A stretch of DNA of 64,000 bases from Bacteroidota bacterium. GTDB taxonomy: Bacteria; Bacteroidota; Bacteroidia; Sphingobacteriales; Sphingobacteriaceae. The number at the start of each line of letters is the position of its first letter. Within the stretch, counting starts at the first letter, position 1. The translations under genes were made by a program, and so were the position numbers. Positions 51,801 to 62,097 of the stretch are shown here, in pieces. The notes under the pieces were generated by a model that did not search any database, was not told where the DNA came from, and was given only the letters and a program-made list of their open reading frames with translations. Location: NCBI GenBank assembly GCA_018266915.1, contig JAFDZM010000050.1, positions 34,485 through 98,484 on the forward strand, written 5' to 3'.

Positions 51801-54248
51801 ATGAAAAAGGTATTGCTAGGCTGGCTGCTGTTTGCTTCTGTTGGCGCGCTCGCTCAAAATAAAACCCGTGTTTCCCAAACTACCAACCGGATAATCCCAT
51901 TTGATACGGGTTGGCGCTTTCTAAAAGACTCTCTGGCGAATGCCGGGCAGGCAACCTTTGATGACTCACATTGGGAGAAAATCGATTTGCCGCATGACTG
52001 GAGCATTAATGATTTGCCCACTCAAAGCGAAGGACACATCGTTGGGCCATTTGATAAGCGTAGTCCGGGATTTACACAGACCGGATTCACTATAGGTGGT
52101 ACCGGTTGGTACAGAAAGAAGTTCAGGACCGTAAAAGCAGAACAGAACAAACAGGTGATCATTTATTTTGATGGCGTCTACATGAATTCAGATGTATGGC
52201 TCAATGGACATCATTTAGGAAATCATCCTTATGGTTATACACCTTTCTTTTATGATTTAACACCTTATTTGAACCCTGCTAACAAGGAAAATATTTTAGC
52301 CGTCCGCGTCCGCAATGAGGGAAAGAACTCGCGATGGTATAGCGGTTCAGGAATTTACAGGCACGTTTGGTTGACTGTAACTGACCCGATCGCCATTGCG
52401 CCATGGGGAATAGATGTGACTACCCATGAAATATCCGGCGGCAAAGCAACAGTAAACGTTAAGTCGTCAATCGATAACAAACTATCGACGCCACGAAACA
52501 TCACCTTGGTTACCACCATTCTCTCGCCGGAAGGAAGACCTGTTGGTAAAGTACAAAGCAATTTGAAATTAAACGCGGGCACCTCTGATTTGGTAGACCA
52601 AAGCATTGTCCTGACAAGTCCTGCTTTATGGTCTGTACAAACACCCAGCCTTTATAAAGTTGTTACAGAAATCAGAGATGGTGGTAAAGTTTTAGACAAG
52701 GTAGAAACACCCTTTGGGGTCCGTAGTCTTTCGTTTTCGGCTGAAAAAGGTTTCCTATTAAACGGTAAACGAGTATTGTTAAAAGGCGGTTGTATTCATC
52801 ACGATGACGGGCTGCTTGGTTCCGCTAGCATTGACCGGGCGGAGGAGCGCAAAATTCAGCTATTGAAGAGCAATGGATTTAATGCCATACGCCTAAGCCA
52901 TAATCCCCCATCTACGCAACTACTTGATGCATGCGACCGCCTGGGCATGTTGGTGATTGACGAGGCGTTCGATATGTGGGAAAAGCCGAAGACACCTAAC
53001 GACTACCATCAATTTTTTAAAGATTGGTGGCAACGGGACCTGCAAGCTATGATATTCCGGGATCGCAATCATCCTTCTGTTATGATCTGGAGTATCGGTA
53101 ACGAAATTCAGGAAAGGGTTGACACCTCTGGGCTACGCATTGCGAAACAACTCAAAGACGAGGTGCACAAGCTCGACCCTACGCGTCCTGTGACGGAGGC
53201 ATTGTGTGAATACTGGGAGCCTGGTAATAAGGATAAACCATGGAGCATGACCGCCCCCGCGTTTGCTTTGCTAGACATTTGTGGATACAACTATTTGTGG
53301 CAGTTGTATGAAAAAGACCATCAGCAATTTCCTACCCGGATCATAGTAGGGACAGAGACCTTGCCGCAAGAGGCGCTTGAAAACTGGAAAATGGCAGAAA
53401 AAAATCCTTACGTACTGGGTGATTTTGTGTGGACAGCAATGGACTATATGGGTGAGGCAGGCATTGGAAATGCGTCATACGATACCAAGAAGCGTAACCG
53501 GTTTGCTGGCTGGCCCTGGTATGATTCCTGGTGTGGCGATATTGATTTGATCGGACAGAAAAAGCCGCAATCCTACTATCGTGATGTGGTTTGGCGTAAT
53601 CGTCCAATAGCCATGGCGGTGCATGAGCCTATTCCGGAGGGCATGGTAGAAAATATCAGCCGCTGGGGATGGCCGCTGGAACAACAAAGCTGGACATGGC
53701 CCGGTGCTGAAGGTAAAACCTTACAGGTACGGGTGTTTTCGCATGCACCAATCGTGAGGCTTAAGCTCAACGGAAAAGTCGTCGGTGAACAAACAATTGC
53801 GGACACAAGCATCATGGCCGTCTTTAACGTGCCTTACCAGCCAGGTAACTTAAAAGCGGTCAATGTTGAAAACGGCAAAGAAACAGCTGAATTTGAACTT
53901 AAAACTGCTGGCACCGCAAAAAGCATCCGTTTAAAAGCTGACCGAACGGGGGTAAAAGCCAGCCGTAATGACTTGTCTTACGTAACCGTGGAAATTGTGG
54001 ATCAACACAATCAGGTCGTTCCAAATGCAGAGGTGCCGGTTCAATTTTCGGTTGAAGGAGAAGGGGAGCTGGCAGCGGTCGGCAACGCCAATCCCAGGGA
54101 TGTGGCAAGCTTTCATAAAAATGAACGAAAAACTTTTAATGGAAGATGTCTTGCTATTCTTCGCCCGAATGGAAAACCAGGTGTAATTAAATTAAAGGCC
54201 ACGGCAAAAGGGTTAGCAGCTGCGCAAATAACAATTACGTCGCGGTGA
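51801..54248 (+). CDS. Glycoside hydrolase family 2 (beta-galactosidase-like), second copy
   Basis: From the ATG at 51801 (MKKVLLGWLLF, signal peptide ending ALAQ) the 815-residue enzyme has the GH2 domain order: jelly roll with KIDLPHDWSIND and GGTGWYRKKF, immunoglobulin-like domain, barrel with LKGGCIHHDDG, then DUF4982 and a C-terminal invasin/Ig-like domain. The acid/base is E435 in IGNEIQER and the nucleophile E519 in IVGTETLP. It is clearly a different subfamily from the GH2 at 47019. Beta-galactosidase action is the default, but the substrate is open. It is 103 bases downstream of GH43. Confidence 0.9.
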   Translation: MKKVLLGWLLFASVGALAQNKTRVSQTTNRIIPFDTGWRFLKDSLANAGQATFDDSHWEKIDLPHDWSINDLPTQSEGHIVGPFDKRSPGFTQTGFTIGGTGWYRKKFRTVKAEQNKQVIIYFDGVYMNSDVWLNGHHLGNHPYGYTPFFYDLTPYLNPANKENILAVRVRNEGKNSRWYSGSGIYRHVWLTVTDPIAIAPWGIDVTTHEISGGKATVNVKSSIDNKLSTPRNITLVTTILSPEGRPVGKVQSNLKLNAGTSDLVDQSIVLTSPALWSVQTPSLYKVVTEIRDGGKVLDKVETPFGVRSLSFSAEKGFLLNGKRVLLKGGCIHHDDGLLGSASIDRAEERKIQLLKSNGFNAIRLSHNPPSTQLLDACDRLGMLVIDEAFDMWEKPKTPNDYHQFFKDWWQRDLQAMIFRDRNHPSVMIWSIGNEIQERVDTSGLRIAKQLKDEVHKLDPTRPVTEALCEYWEPGNKDKPWSMTAPAFALLDICGYNYLWQLYEKDHQQFPTRIIVGTETLPQEALENWKMAEKNPYVLGDFVWTAMDYMGEAGIGNASYDTKKRNRFAGWPWYDSWCGDIDLIGQKKPQSYYRDVVWRNRPIAMAVHEPIPEGMVENISRWGWPLEQQSWTWPGAEGKTLQVRVFSHAPIVRLKLNGKVVGEQTIADTSIMAVFNVPYQPGNLKAVNVENGKETAEFELKTAGTAKSIRLKADRTGVKASRNDLSYVTVEIVDQHNQVVPNAEVPVQFSVEGEGELAAVGNANPRDVASFHKNERKTFNGRCLAILRPNGKPGVIKLKATAKGLAAAQITITSR

Positions 54249-54287
54249 TGGGTATGATAAGGTGCCAATATTAAAATACTAGGACGC

Positions 54288-57161
54288 ATGAAAAAAATTT
54301 CAACGGTACTTTTGTTGCTTGCAACTACTGCCGGTTTCGCGCAAACCAAATTATTGCCGCAGTCCGGCAGATCTCCCTGGTTACCGTCTTTCGATTTCAA
54401 TTTAGCTAATTTCCCCAAGCCGCTGCAAGCATTTGCACCAATGGCGCGCTGGTGGTGGCCGGGTAACGACGTTACCCAGGAGGAATTGAAAAGAGAGATT
54501 AATCTGTTTGCGGATAACTCTTTTGGCGGCGTAGAAGTACAGCCGCTTAACATTGTGATTCCCATGAATGCGAATAACCGTGCAAGAGTAACGGGCTGGG
54601 ACACCCCTGAATATTATGCAAACCTGAAAGTGGTGATGGAGGAAGCACGGAAGCGCGGCCTCATCGTTGATGTGACGAATGGCAGCGGCTGGCCTCCCGG
54701 CGGCCCGTTTTTAAACCCTGAGGATGGCTTCCTCTCTCTTGAATTTGCAGCTGTTACGGTTACCGGAGGTAAAAAGCAGGCATTAGCAGTGCCCCAGGTT
54801 CAAAATAAAACAACAGTTCCTTCTCGTTTCCAGGCAGTAGTTGCCTGCAAGATACAGGATAATGCCGCCGACACGGGCCGGTTGGTACCGCTGGAAGCAA
54901 ACTCGGCCAAGGTGTTGACCTCTTTCGTCTCGGGCGATTCACTTCATTGGAATTTTCCCAATGGACGATGGAAGGTAATTGCATTCTGGGCAGTTCCGAG
55001 CGGTCAGCAAACCAATGTGGCCGCTACTCCGAAACAAGGCCCGGTGGTGGATCATCTGGATTCAACCAGAGTGCTCAAATTATACAATCATTTATTTGGC
55101 GCAAGGACGGGTCTGCAGCCTTATTTTGGGAACCCGATGCGGGCGATCTTCAATGATAGTTATGAATTCAAAGCCCACCGCCACTACTCAACTGATTTTA
55201 CTACTTATTTCAAAAATAAACGCGGGTACGATATCACGCCCTACCTGCCTGCCAATATGCAGCGCGGCTACAACTTTGTAGGCTACCTCAATCCCCATGC
55301 AAAACCGGACTTTACTTTTTCCAGCGAGGATTGGCGCCTGCGTTATGACTATGATGTCACTATTGGCGAACTATTAGGCGAGCATTTTTTAAAAACCAGT
55401 AAAAAATGGATGGAGCCTCAAGGATTACTGCATCGCACGCAGGCCTACGGTCTCAATATGGATATGATTGCAATGGCCGGTCTTGCCTCTATTCCGGAAA
55501 CAGAAACCATGTTGGGATCGGAAGCAGCGAATAAGGTCATGACCTCCGGGGCACTCTTGTATAATAAGCCCGTGATGAGCGCCGAGTCTGTCGTTTTTCC
55601 TAATCAGGCTTATGCGACTACCCCTCAAATAGTAAGGCTTGCCGTCGATAAACTGTTCGCCGCCGGCGTCAACCAGATTATTTATCATGGCGTTCCTTAC
55701 CAGTATAAACCGGAAAAGCTGGGGCCTGAAGGATGGTACCCTTTTTCTTCGCCCTTTATTACGCAAATTAATTTCTCCTCGAACCTTGGAGAAGCGAATA
55801 TCTTTTGGAATGACCAAAAACAAGTCAATGAATATGTCGAAAGAGTGCAGTACGCACTTCGTTCGGGGAAACCGAGGGCGGATGTCCTTATTTACTTTCC
55901 TTTCTTAAACACCGACGAACTGTCCGCCAATCCGGAGGAGATCATGACTAATGGTGTTTTGCCGGAAATTGAAAGCGCTTCGAAAAACTATGAAAATACA
56001 AGTTCATCGAAGGAGGCCTGGACAGCCAAAGTTTATCGTTTAATCAACGAGCTGGAAGCAAACGGCGTCAGCTGGGCATGGGTAAACGATGCATCAATAC
56101 AACAAGCGAAAATTGAGCGCGATGGCGAAATAAATATACGCGGGAACAAATTTTCAGCGTTGGTCCTGGCTGATGATTCGACAATCTACCTAAAGACTGC
56201 AGAAAAAATCAACCAGCTTGCCGGGCAGGGCATGCGTTTGCTTGCCACCGGCGTGTTGCCCGGCAAACAACCTTCTTTCCTCAACTGGAAAGTGAACGAC
56301 AAGAAAACCGAAGCATACATTCAAGCCGCACTAAAAACAAAAAACAGCCGCTATATTCAAGACGCAAACGGACTGCGCTCGTGGATCAGTGATTTGCCGC
56401 TGTTAATTAAATTCAAGAGGGATTATTCTTTCACCCGCCAGGCTGAAAGAGAGATGAGCGATGGCAGCCGGATGCATTTTATCTGGAATAAAAGCAATAA
56501 CTGGCAAACCGTCAGCATAGCATTGGATAAGAAATACAGAACCAGTTATTGGTTAGATGCTACAACGGGAACCGTAACAAAAAACAATGGTTTCCTGGTT
56601 TCTTATCAGTTGCCTCCGTTTGGTTCTGTCCTGTTGTTTGCTTCCACAAATAACCGTGCCGACCAAAGTGTAGCAAAAGGTTCTGGACCTACCGTGGATC
56701 CCGGACGACAACTGCTTTCCATTGACAAATGGAACATTAAGGTTGATAGTTTACAACTCAAAGATGCCTCACTATTCGACTGGAAGGCGGATAGTCTGTT
56801 AAAGTTTTCGTCAGCAAACGGAATCTATACTTCAAGTTTTCAATGGCAACAAGGTAATGCTGGCAAGCATTTCTTCCTGGATTTAGGAAAGGTTTGCTAC
56901 ACTGCTGAGGTCTATATCAACAATGTCTATGTGGGCAAAAGGATATTTGCGCCTTATCTGTTTGACATCACCGGATTTCTCAAGACCGGAGCCAACACGA
57001 TTGAGGTTCGCATAACGCCCGGCCAATTAAACGGGTTTATCGCGAAAGCAAAAAACGGCGATTTCAGGTACCGACAATTTAAGGGTAAAGAAGACCGGTT
57101 GATGTCAGCGGGACTAATTGGACCTGTGGTAATCAGACCCGAGCGGGATGGAAAATTCTAA
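54288..57161 (+). CDS. GH106-like glycosidase (alpha-L-rhamnosidase-like)
   Basis: The 957-residue protein has a signal peptide ending near GFAQ and then FAPMARWWWPGNDVTQEE followed by FGGVEVQPLN, the opening typical of the GH106-like large glycosidases of Bacteroidota. A barrel core includes TNGSGWPPGGPF and ESVVFPNQAYATTPQ. Near the end is a galactose-binding-like GH2-type domain (FFLDLGKVCYTAEVYINN). GH106 enzymes remove alpha-L-rhamnose from pectic or secondary-metabolite glycans. The assignment rests on overall pattern and not on catalytic residues I could place. It starts 39 bases after the second GH2 gene. Confidence 0.72.
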   Translation: MKKISTVLLLLATTAGFAQTKLLPQSGRSPWLPSFDFNLANFPKPLQAFAPMARWWWPGNDVTQEELKREINLFADNSFGGVEVQPLNIVIPMNANNRARVTGWDTPEYYANLKVVMEEARKRGLIVDVTNGSGWPPGGPFLNPEDGFLSLEFAAVTVTGGKKQALAVPQVQNKTTVPSRFQAVVACKIQDNAADTGRLVPLEANSAKVLTSFVSGDSLHWNFPNGRWKVIAFWAVPSGQQTNVAATPKQGPVVDHLDSTRVLKLYNHLFGARTGLQPYFGNPMRAIFNDSYEFKAHRHYSTDFTTYFKNKRGYDITPYLPANMQRGYNFVGYLNPHAKPDFTFSSEDWRLRYDYDVTIGELLGEHFLKTSKKWMEPQGLLHRTQAYGLNMDMIAMAGLASIPETETMLGSEAANKVMTSGALLYNKPVMSAESVVFPNQAYATTPQIVRLAVDKLFAAGVNQIIYHGVPYQYKPEKLGPEGWYPFSSPFITQINFSSNLGEANIFWNDQKQVNEYVERVQYALRSGKPRADVLIYFPFLNTDELSANPEEIMTNGVLPEIESASKNYENTSSSKEAWTAKVYRLINELEANGVSWAWVNDASIQQAKIERDGEINIRGNKFSALVLADDSTIYLKTAEKINQLAGQGMRLLATGVLPGKQPSFLNWKVNDKKTEAYIQAALKTKNSRYIQDANGLRSWISDLPLLIKFKRDYSFTRQAEREMSDGSRMHFIWNKSNNWQTVSIALDKKYRTSYWLDATTGTVTKNNGFLVSYQLPPFGSVLLFASTNNRADQSVAKGSGPTVDPGRQLLSIDKWNIKVDSLQLKDASLFDWKADSLLKFSSANGIYTSSFQWQQGNAGKHFFLDLGKVCYTAEVYINNVYVGKRIFAPYLFDITGFLKTGANTIEVRITPGQLNGFIAKAKNGDFRYRQFKGKEDRLMSAGLIGPVVIRPERDGKF

Positions 57162-57212
57162 TGGATTAAAGTTATCAATGCGGGTAAATATTGTGAAATA
57201 AGAAAAATCAAA

Positions 57213-58637
57213 ATGAAAAAGTTAAAAATTGTCTTCTCACTGTTCGTGTGTCTGCTTATCTCCGTTTTGACGGTGAACGCAGCTTCAAACTCAATAATCG
57301 GAAAATGGTACGGGTTAAAAGACGGAAGCCCGGTTACCATGACGTTTATAGATAATCAATCGATGTCGATCAAAGATGATGCATTCTCAAGTCTTTCTTT
57401 CGCATGCCATTACAGGATTGACCTGAAAACCACCCCGGCTACAATTGATCTTTTCGACATACCCAGTGGAATGGTTTTCTCCGGAATAATTAAATTCTCT
57501 GCTGATGGTACACTGGAACTATTTGGGTTTTTTGGCGCACCAGGCCAAACCCAGCGCCCGTCAAACATGGACAGTAACTCAAAACGATTGGACGCGTTTT
57601 ACATCAAATTGAGCCGGAATTCGAGACTATTTGCCCCAAAGACCGTTCAAATGCCATCTTCCAAGGACTGGCATTTAGCCTTCGCCAGGAATAAACGTTT
57701 AGGCAGAGGTTTGAATCTAAATGGCATTCTGGATAATAATTCGGGCGACAAGCCAATCAAACCTGAGTATATTAAAATGATAGCGGATGCGGGGTTTAAT
57801 AGTATCCGCCTTCCCGTCACCTGGGCAGTCCATAGCTCAAAAGCCTGGCCTTATACCATTGATCCGGCTTTCTTTAACAGAGTTGACAGTATCGTAAATC
57901 TATGTCTGAAGAATGGTTTGGCAGTGTCTATTGATATTCATTATTACCCTTATATCAATATGGCAGAAGGCGATAGCAAAATTAGTTTTAATGATAACAT
58001 TAAACGGTTTTATTCTTTTTGGCGCCAAATCGGAGATCATTACAAAAATTATCCTTCAACAGTATATTTTGACATATTGAACGAACCCAATATAGAAATG
58101 GGCGTGAGCCTCTGGAATGAATTGATTGCGAATTCGCTCAAAATTATTCGAAAAACGAATCCACACCGCACAGTACTTGTTGGCACCCCTAATCTTGGAC
58201 AATCCTGGACGATCGGCCTGCTTCAATTGCCTAAAAATGATTGGAACCTGATTGTACAAATCCATTATTACCTGCCGCACCTGTTCACACATCAGGGCTT
58301 AGCTTATGCTCGCGCGGAGTCGAGCATTGGGACTAAATGGACCGGTGCAACCGATGAGAAGAGGCCAATAGAAAGTGACTTTAATTTTTGCGCAAAATGG
58401 AGTAAGGAACATTTCAGGCCAATTAACCTTGGCGAGTTTGGGGTTAACGAAAATGCGGATATGGCATCTCGAGCAAGATATATCACATTTATCCGGGAGT
58501 TAGCTGAAAAGAATGGATTTAGTTTCCATATATGGGGTTTCCGCGAGATATTCCGAGTTTTCGATGAGGAAAAAGGCAAATGGCAGGAACCGATTCTCAA
58601 TGCTTTGGTACCGCAAAAGCCCAAAAAAACTAATTGA
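57213..58637 (+). CDS. GH5 endo-glycanase with N-terminal lipocalin-like domain
   Basis: The 474-residue protein has a signal peptide to about residue 23 and then two parts. Residues about 27-135 form a beta-rich domain that begins IIGKWYGLKDG and contains YRIDLKTTPATIDLFD, a pattern like the TIGR03067 group of lipocalin-like domains. From about 145 a GH5 TIM barrel follows with LGRGLNLNG, FNSIRLPVTW, acid/base E291 in DILNEPN and nucleophile E408 in LGEFGVN. GH5 enzymes cleave beta-1,4-glucan, xyloglucan, mannan or related backbones inside the chain. This is the only clear endo-enzyme of PUL 2. The N-terminal domain is unusual for GH5. Confidence 0.88.
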   Translation: MKKLKIVFSLFVCLLISVLTVNAASNSIIGKWYGLKDGSPVTMTFIDNQSMSIKDDAFSSLSFACHYRIDLKTTPATIDLFDIPSGMVFSGIIKFSADGTLELFGFFGAPGQTQRPSNMDSNSKRLDAFYIKLSRNSRLFAPKTVQMPSSKDWHLAFARNKRLGRGLNLNGILDNNSGDKPIKPEYIKMIADAGFNSIRLPVTWAVHSSKAWPYTIDPAFFNRVDSIVNLCLKNGLAVSIDIHYYPYINMAEGDSKISFNDNIKRFYSFWRQIGDHYKNYPSTVYFDILNEPNIEMGVSLWNELIANSLKIIRKTNPHRTVLVGTPNLGQSWTIGLLQLPKNDWNLIVQIHYYLPHLFTHQGLAYARAESSIGTKWTGATDEKRPIESDFNFCAKWSKEHFRPINLGEFGVNENADMASRARYITFIRELAEKNGFSFHIWGFREIFRVFDEEKGKWQEPILNALVPQKPKKTN

Positions 58638-58663
58638 TTTAAATGACCAATACAATAAAATTT

Positions 58664-60613
58664 ATGAAACGTATCTTTCTTATTCTACTCCTTACCTCGA
58701 TCAGTTCCCGTTTATGGGCCACCATTAAATTACCGGCGTTGGTTGGCGATAATATGGTATTGCAACGGGACGCTAAAATTAACTTGTGGGGTTGGGCAGA
58801 CCCAGGTGAAAATGTATATATTCAATTCCGGGGCAAACACTTCCAAACAAAAACAGACAAAGACGGGAAATGGACCCTTGTCTTGCCTCCGTTCTCTTAT
58901 GGAGGTCCTTACCAAATGGTGATCAAAGGAAAAAATAGCATCACCCTACAGAACATTCTTGTCGGAGATGTATGGCTGGCTTCAGGTCAATCTAATATGG
59001 AGTGGGTATTGAACACAACTAATAACTCCGAAAAGGAAATCCAGACAGCAAATTTTCCTCAGATAAGGTTATTTAACGTCGTTAAAAAATTCGCTTTTCA
59101 ACCGGATCAGGATATTAAGTCAAACGGATGGACGGAATGCACCCCGGAAACGGTAAAATTCTTTTCCGCTGTTGCTTTTTTGTACGGAAGGGAGTTGTAT
59201 AAGCACTACAACGTTCCGATTGGCCTTATTGAATCGGCTTGGGGCGGCACTCCTGCACAAGCCTGGACCAGTAAAGAGAGCTTGAAGCCGCTTCCTGCAT
59301 TCTCCAAATTGGCTGAAGAAGTTTCGAGGGTGCACATGACGGAATTCGATGCGTTCAAAAAAAAGAAAGAAACCTGGATGCAACTATATGGAGCAGTCGA
59401 CCGGGGCAGGCTGCCTGGCCAAATGGAATGGTCTGACGTGAATTTAAATACTTCTGATTGGCTCACCATGAAACAACCTTGCAAATGGTCGGACTTCAAA
59501 GATTTGAAGGCATATAGTGGAATTATTTGGTTTCGCAAAGAGGTCGAAATCCCGTCTGAAGCCGCAGGCAAACCGATGGAATTGAACCTCGGCATCATAT
59601 TATTGTCCGATTCCGTGTTTTTCAATGGGCAGCTGGTTGGAAGCGGCAGCGGTTTTGAAAAGAAACGGCAGTATCAGGTGCCGGCAAGTCTTGTAAAAAC
59701 AGGCCGCAATTTAATTGCAGTACGCGTAAAAGGGATGGGTGACTATAGCGGTATACTGGGACCAGAGGCGGATATGTATATTCAAGCCGGCGGCAACAAA
59801 ATACCTTTAGCCGGCGATTGGTTGTACAAGACAGGTCCGGACATAAGCGGAATGCCGTACGATGCGTTGTTTTCAACAGTAAATCCTTTCGGACCTCAAA
59901 CATCGACGCTTATCTTTAATAGCATGATTGCACCACTTATTCCTTATAGCATCAAAGGTGTGATCTGGTATCAGGGCGAAGCCAATGCAGACGGGATGGA
60001 GGGCGCTCAGCAATACTACACCTTATTTCCTGCTATGATCAACGACTGGAGACAGCGATGGGGTTATAATTTCCCTTTTCTGTATGTGCAGCTTGCAGGG
60101 TTTCAGCCCGACAAGACAGAACCTGCAGATTATCCTTGGGCTCGTCTAAGAGAGGCACAATTCAAAACCCTTGCGCTTCCTAACACCGGTATGGCAACCG
60201 CAATTGATATAGGAGAGGAATATAATATACATCCCAGGAACAAACAAGACGTAGCGCATCGTCTCGCATTAACGGCGGAAAAAATAGCGTATAATGAAAA
60301 TGTTGTTTATTCAGGACCTACTGTGAAAGGTATTAATATAGAAGGAGACAAAATTCGTTTAACTTTTGAAAATGTCGGTAGCGGATTATGGGCAAAAGAC
60401 AAATACGGATATCTGCGTGGTTTTGCTATTTCCGGTGAAGATAAGAAGTTTACCTGGGCAAAAGCTTATCAAGATGGCAACGATGTTGTTGTGTATTCTG
60501 AAAGCATTAAGAAACCTGTCGCGGTTCGTTACGATTGGGGTAATTCGCCTGACGGCAACTTGTATAATAAAGAAGAATTGCCGGCTTTACCGTTTAGGAC
60601 AGACGACTGGTAA
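58664..60613 (+). CDS. SGNH-type carbohydrate acetylesterase (sialate O-acetylesterase family)
   Basis: This exported esterase has about 650 residues. The start is taken at 58664 (MKRIFLILLL, signal peptide to about residue 19); 58643 is an alternative. Motifs are GDVWLASGQSNMEW with the catalytic serine, IGLIESAWGGTPAQAW, IKGVIWYQGEAN and, near the C-terminal side, the histidine in DVAHRLALTAEK. A jelly-roll insert lies around residues 245-400 (SGIIWFRKEVEI, FFNGQLVG). In plant glycan loci such enzymes remove O-acetyl groups from hemicellulose or pectin, so the target of PUL 2 is probably acetylated. It starts 26 bases after GH5. Confidence 0.88.
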   Translation: MKRIFLILLLTSISSRLWATIKLPALVGDNMVLQRDAKINLWGWADPGENVYIQFRGKHFQTKTDKDGKWTLVLPPFSYGGPYQMVIKGKNSITLQNILVGDVWLASGQSNMEWVLNTTNNSEKEIQTANFPQIRLFNVVKKFAFQPDQDIKSNGWTECTPETVKFFSAVAFLYGRELYKHYNVPIGLIESAWGGTPAQAWTSKESLKPLPAFSKLAEEVSRVHMTEFDAFKKKKETWMQLYGAVDRGRLPGQMEWSDVNLNTSDWLTMKQPCKWSDFKDLKAYSGIIWFRKEVEIPSEAAGKPMELNLGIILLSDSVFFNGQLVGSGSGFEKKRQYQVPASLVKTGRNLIAVRVKGMGDYSGILGPEADMYIQAGGNKIPLAGDWLYKTGPDISGMPYDALFSTVNPFGPQTSTLIFNSMIAPLIPYSIKGVIWYQGEANADGMEGAQQYYTLFPAMINDWRQRWGYNFPFLYVQLAGFQPDKTEPADYPWARLREAQFKTLALPNTGMATAIDIGEEYNIHPRNKQDVAHRLALTAEKIAYNENVVYSGPTVKGINIEGDKIRLTFENVGSGLWAKDKYGYLRGFAISGEDKKFTWAKAYQDGNDVVVYSESIKKPVAVRYDWGNSPDGNLYNKEELPALPFRTDDW

Positions 60614-60675
60614 TAAAATATTGAAGGACGCTGAATAAGAATGCTAGTGGCTTTGATTTTTAATTGACGAGGAAA

Positions 60676-62097
60676 ATGCGGAAAATAACGCTGCTCTTAT
60701 GTTGTATGACGTTTCTTGGGGCGAGTACCATCAAGGCGCAGGTGTCATGGAAAAATCGGCTGATCGTAATAACCGATATAGGAAATGAGCCGGATGACCA
60801 GATGTCTATGGTCCGGTTGATGTTATACGCCAATCAGATAGATATTAAAGGATTGATAGCGTCGACTTCTATTCACCAAGCAAAAAAAGTTAGCCCGGAA
60901 CTTATCCAGAAAGTGATTAAGGCTTATGGTAAAGTTCAGCCTAATTTATTGAAGCATGAACTAGGCTTCCCCTCAGCTGAAAAATTATTGAGGTTGGTAA
61001 AAAAAGGATTGCCGGTCTATGGCATGGAAGGCGTCGGAAAGGACAAGGATTCAGAGGGTTCAGAATGGATCATAAAAATATTGAAGGAACCGGATAGCCG
61101 GCCATTGTGGGTATCTGTTTGGGGCGGACCTAATGTTTTAGCACAGGCACTTTGGAAAATAAGACAAACGGAAACAAAAAGGGAAGCTCAAAGATTGATC
61201 GGTAAATTGCGGGTCTATACCATTTCGGACCAGGACAACTCGGGTCATTGGATACGCCAGAATTTTCCGGAACTATTTTATATATGCAGCCCGGGTTTAT
61301 ATGCAACCGCGACCTGGAGCGCAATAACAGGTTTTATTCGTGGAGCAAATAATGAAGTGATAAGCAATGATTGGATATCAAAGAACATTCAGGAAAGCCA
61401 CAATCCCCTGGGTGCAGTTTATCCGGATGCTGCATACGGTATAGAAGGGGACACACCCTCCTGGCTATCCTTAATTCCAAATGGCTTAAGTGATCCGGAG
61501 CACCCTGACTGGGGCGGCTGGGGCGGACGCTATGAGTATTATAAGCCGTTACTCGATACCAAGGTAAAATCTTTCGTACCAGTCGAAGAAGAAACGAGAG
61601 CTTTTTGGACAAATGCAATTGACGAGTATACCCCAAGAGTTCAAGGGAAATGGGGCAGAACGCTGATAAGAGATACCGCTACCTATAAAGACAACCAGGT
61701 GACGATCTGGAGGTGGCGTGAGGACTTTCAAAATGATTTTGCAGCGAGAATGGCCTGGTGTTCCAGGGACTATAAAAATGCAAATCACCCTCCCGTTGTT
61801 AAGCTTAACATGAGCGATCACCTCACAGTGAAATCCGGTGAAACATTTGAACTCGATGGGGGCGCCTCTTACGACCCTGACAACGATGGTTTAAGTTACC
61901 ACTGGTTTCAATACAAGGAGGCGGGAACTCTTAAAACCACCATTCCGATTTTTCCGGAAAATATATCAGTCGTTTCTGTAAAAGCACCGAAGGTCGATAG
62001 CACCCAAACGACTCATTTTATATTAAAAGTTACCGATAAAGGAGCGCCGAAGCTGACACGATATAAAAGAGTAATTGTTACAATCGTTCCTGATTAG
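60676..62097 (+). CDS. DUF1593 protein, nucleoside-hydrolase-like fold
   Basis: From the ATG at 60676 (MRKITLLLCCMTFLGAS, signal peptide ending IKAQ) the 473-residue protein has the metal-binding opening RLIVITDIGNEPDDQMS, which is the nucleoside-hydrolase type aspartate cluster, then IKGLIAST and SVWGGPNVLAQAL. A C-terminal cadherin-like beta domain (about residues 375-473) has VKSGETFELDGGASYDPDNDGLSY. Proteins of this kind are often annotated as cellulose-binding or sugar hydrolases in polysaccharide loci; the reaction is not established. It is the last gene of the operon, 60 bases after the esterase, and a terminator follows. Confidence 0.8.
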   Translation: MRKITLLLCCMTFLGASTIKAQVSWKNRLIVITDIGNEPDDQMSMVRLMLYANQIDIKGLIASTSIHQAKKVSPELIQKVIKAYGKVQPNLLKHELGFPSAEKLLRLVKKGLPVYGMEGVGKDKDSEGSEWIIKILKEPDSRPLWVSVWGGPNVLAQALWKIRQTETKREAQRLIGKLRVYTISDQDNSGHWIRQNFPELFYICSPGLYATATWSAITGFIRGANNEVISNDWISKNIQESHNPLGAVYPDAAYGIEGDTPSWLSLIPNGLSDPEHPDWGGWGGRYEYYKPLLDTKVKSFVPVEEETRAFWTNAIDEYTPRVQGKWGRTLIRDTATYKDNQVTIWRWREDFQNDFAARMAWCSRDYKNANHPPVVKLNMSDHLTVKSGETFELDGGASYDPDNDGLSYHWFQYKEAGTLKTTIPIFPENISVVSVKAPKVDSTQTTHFILKVTDKGAPKLTRYKRVIVTIVPD

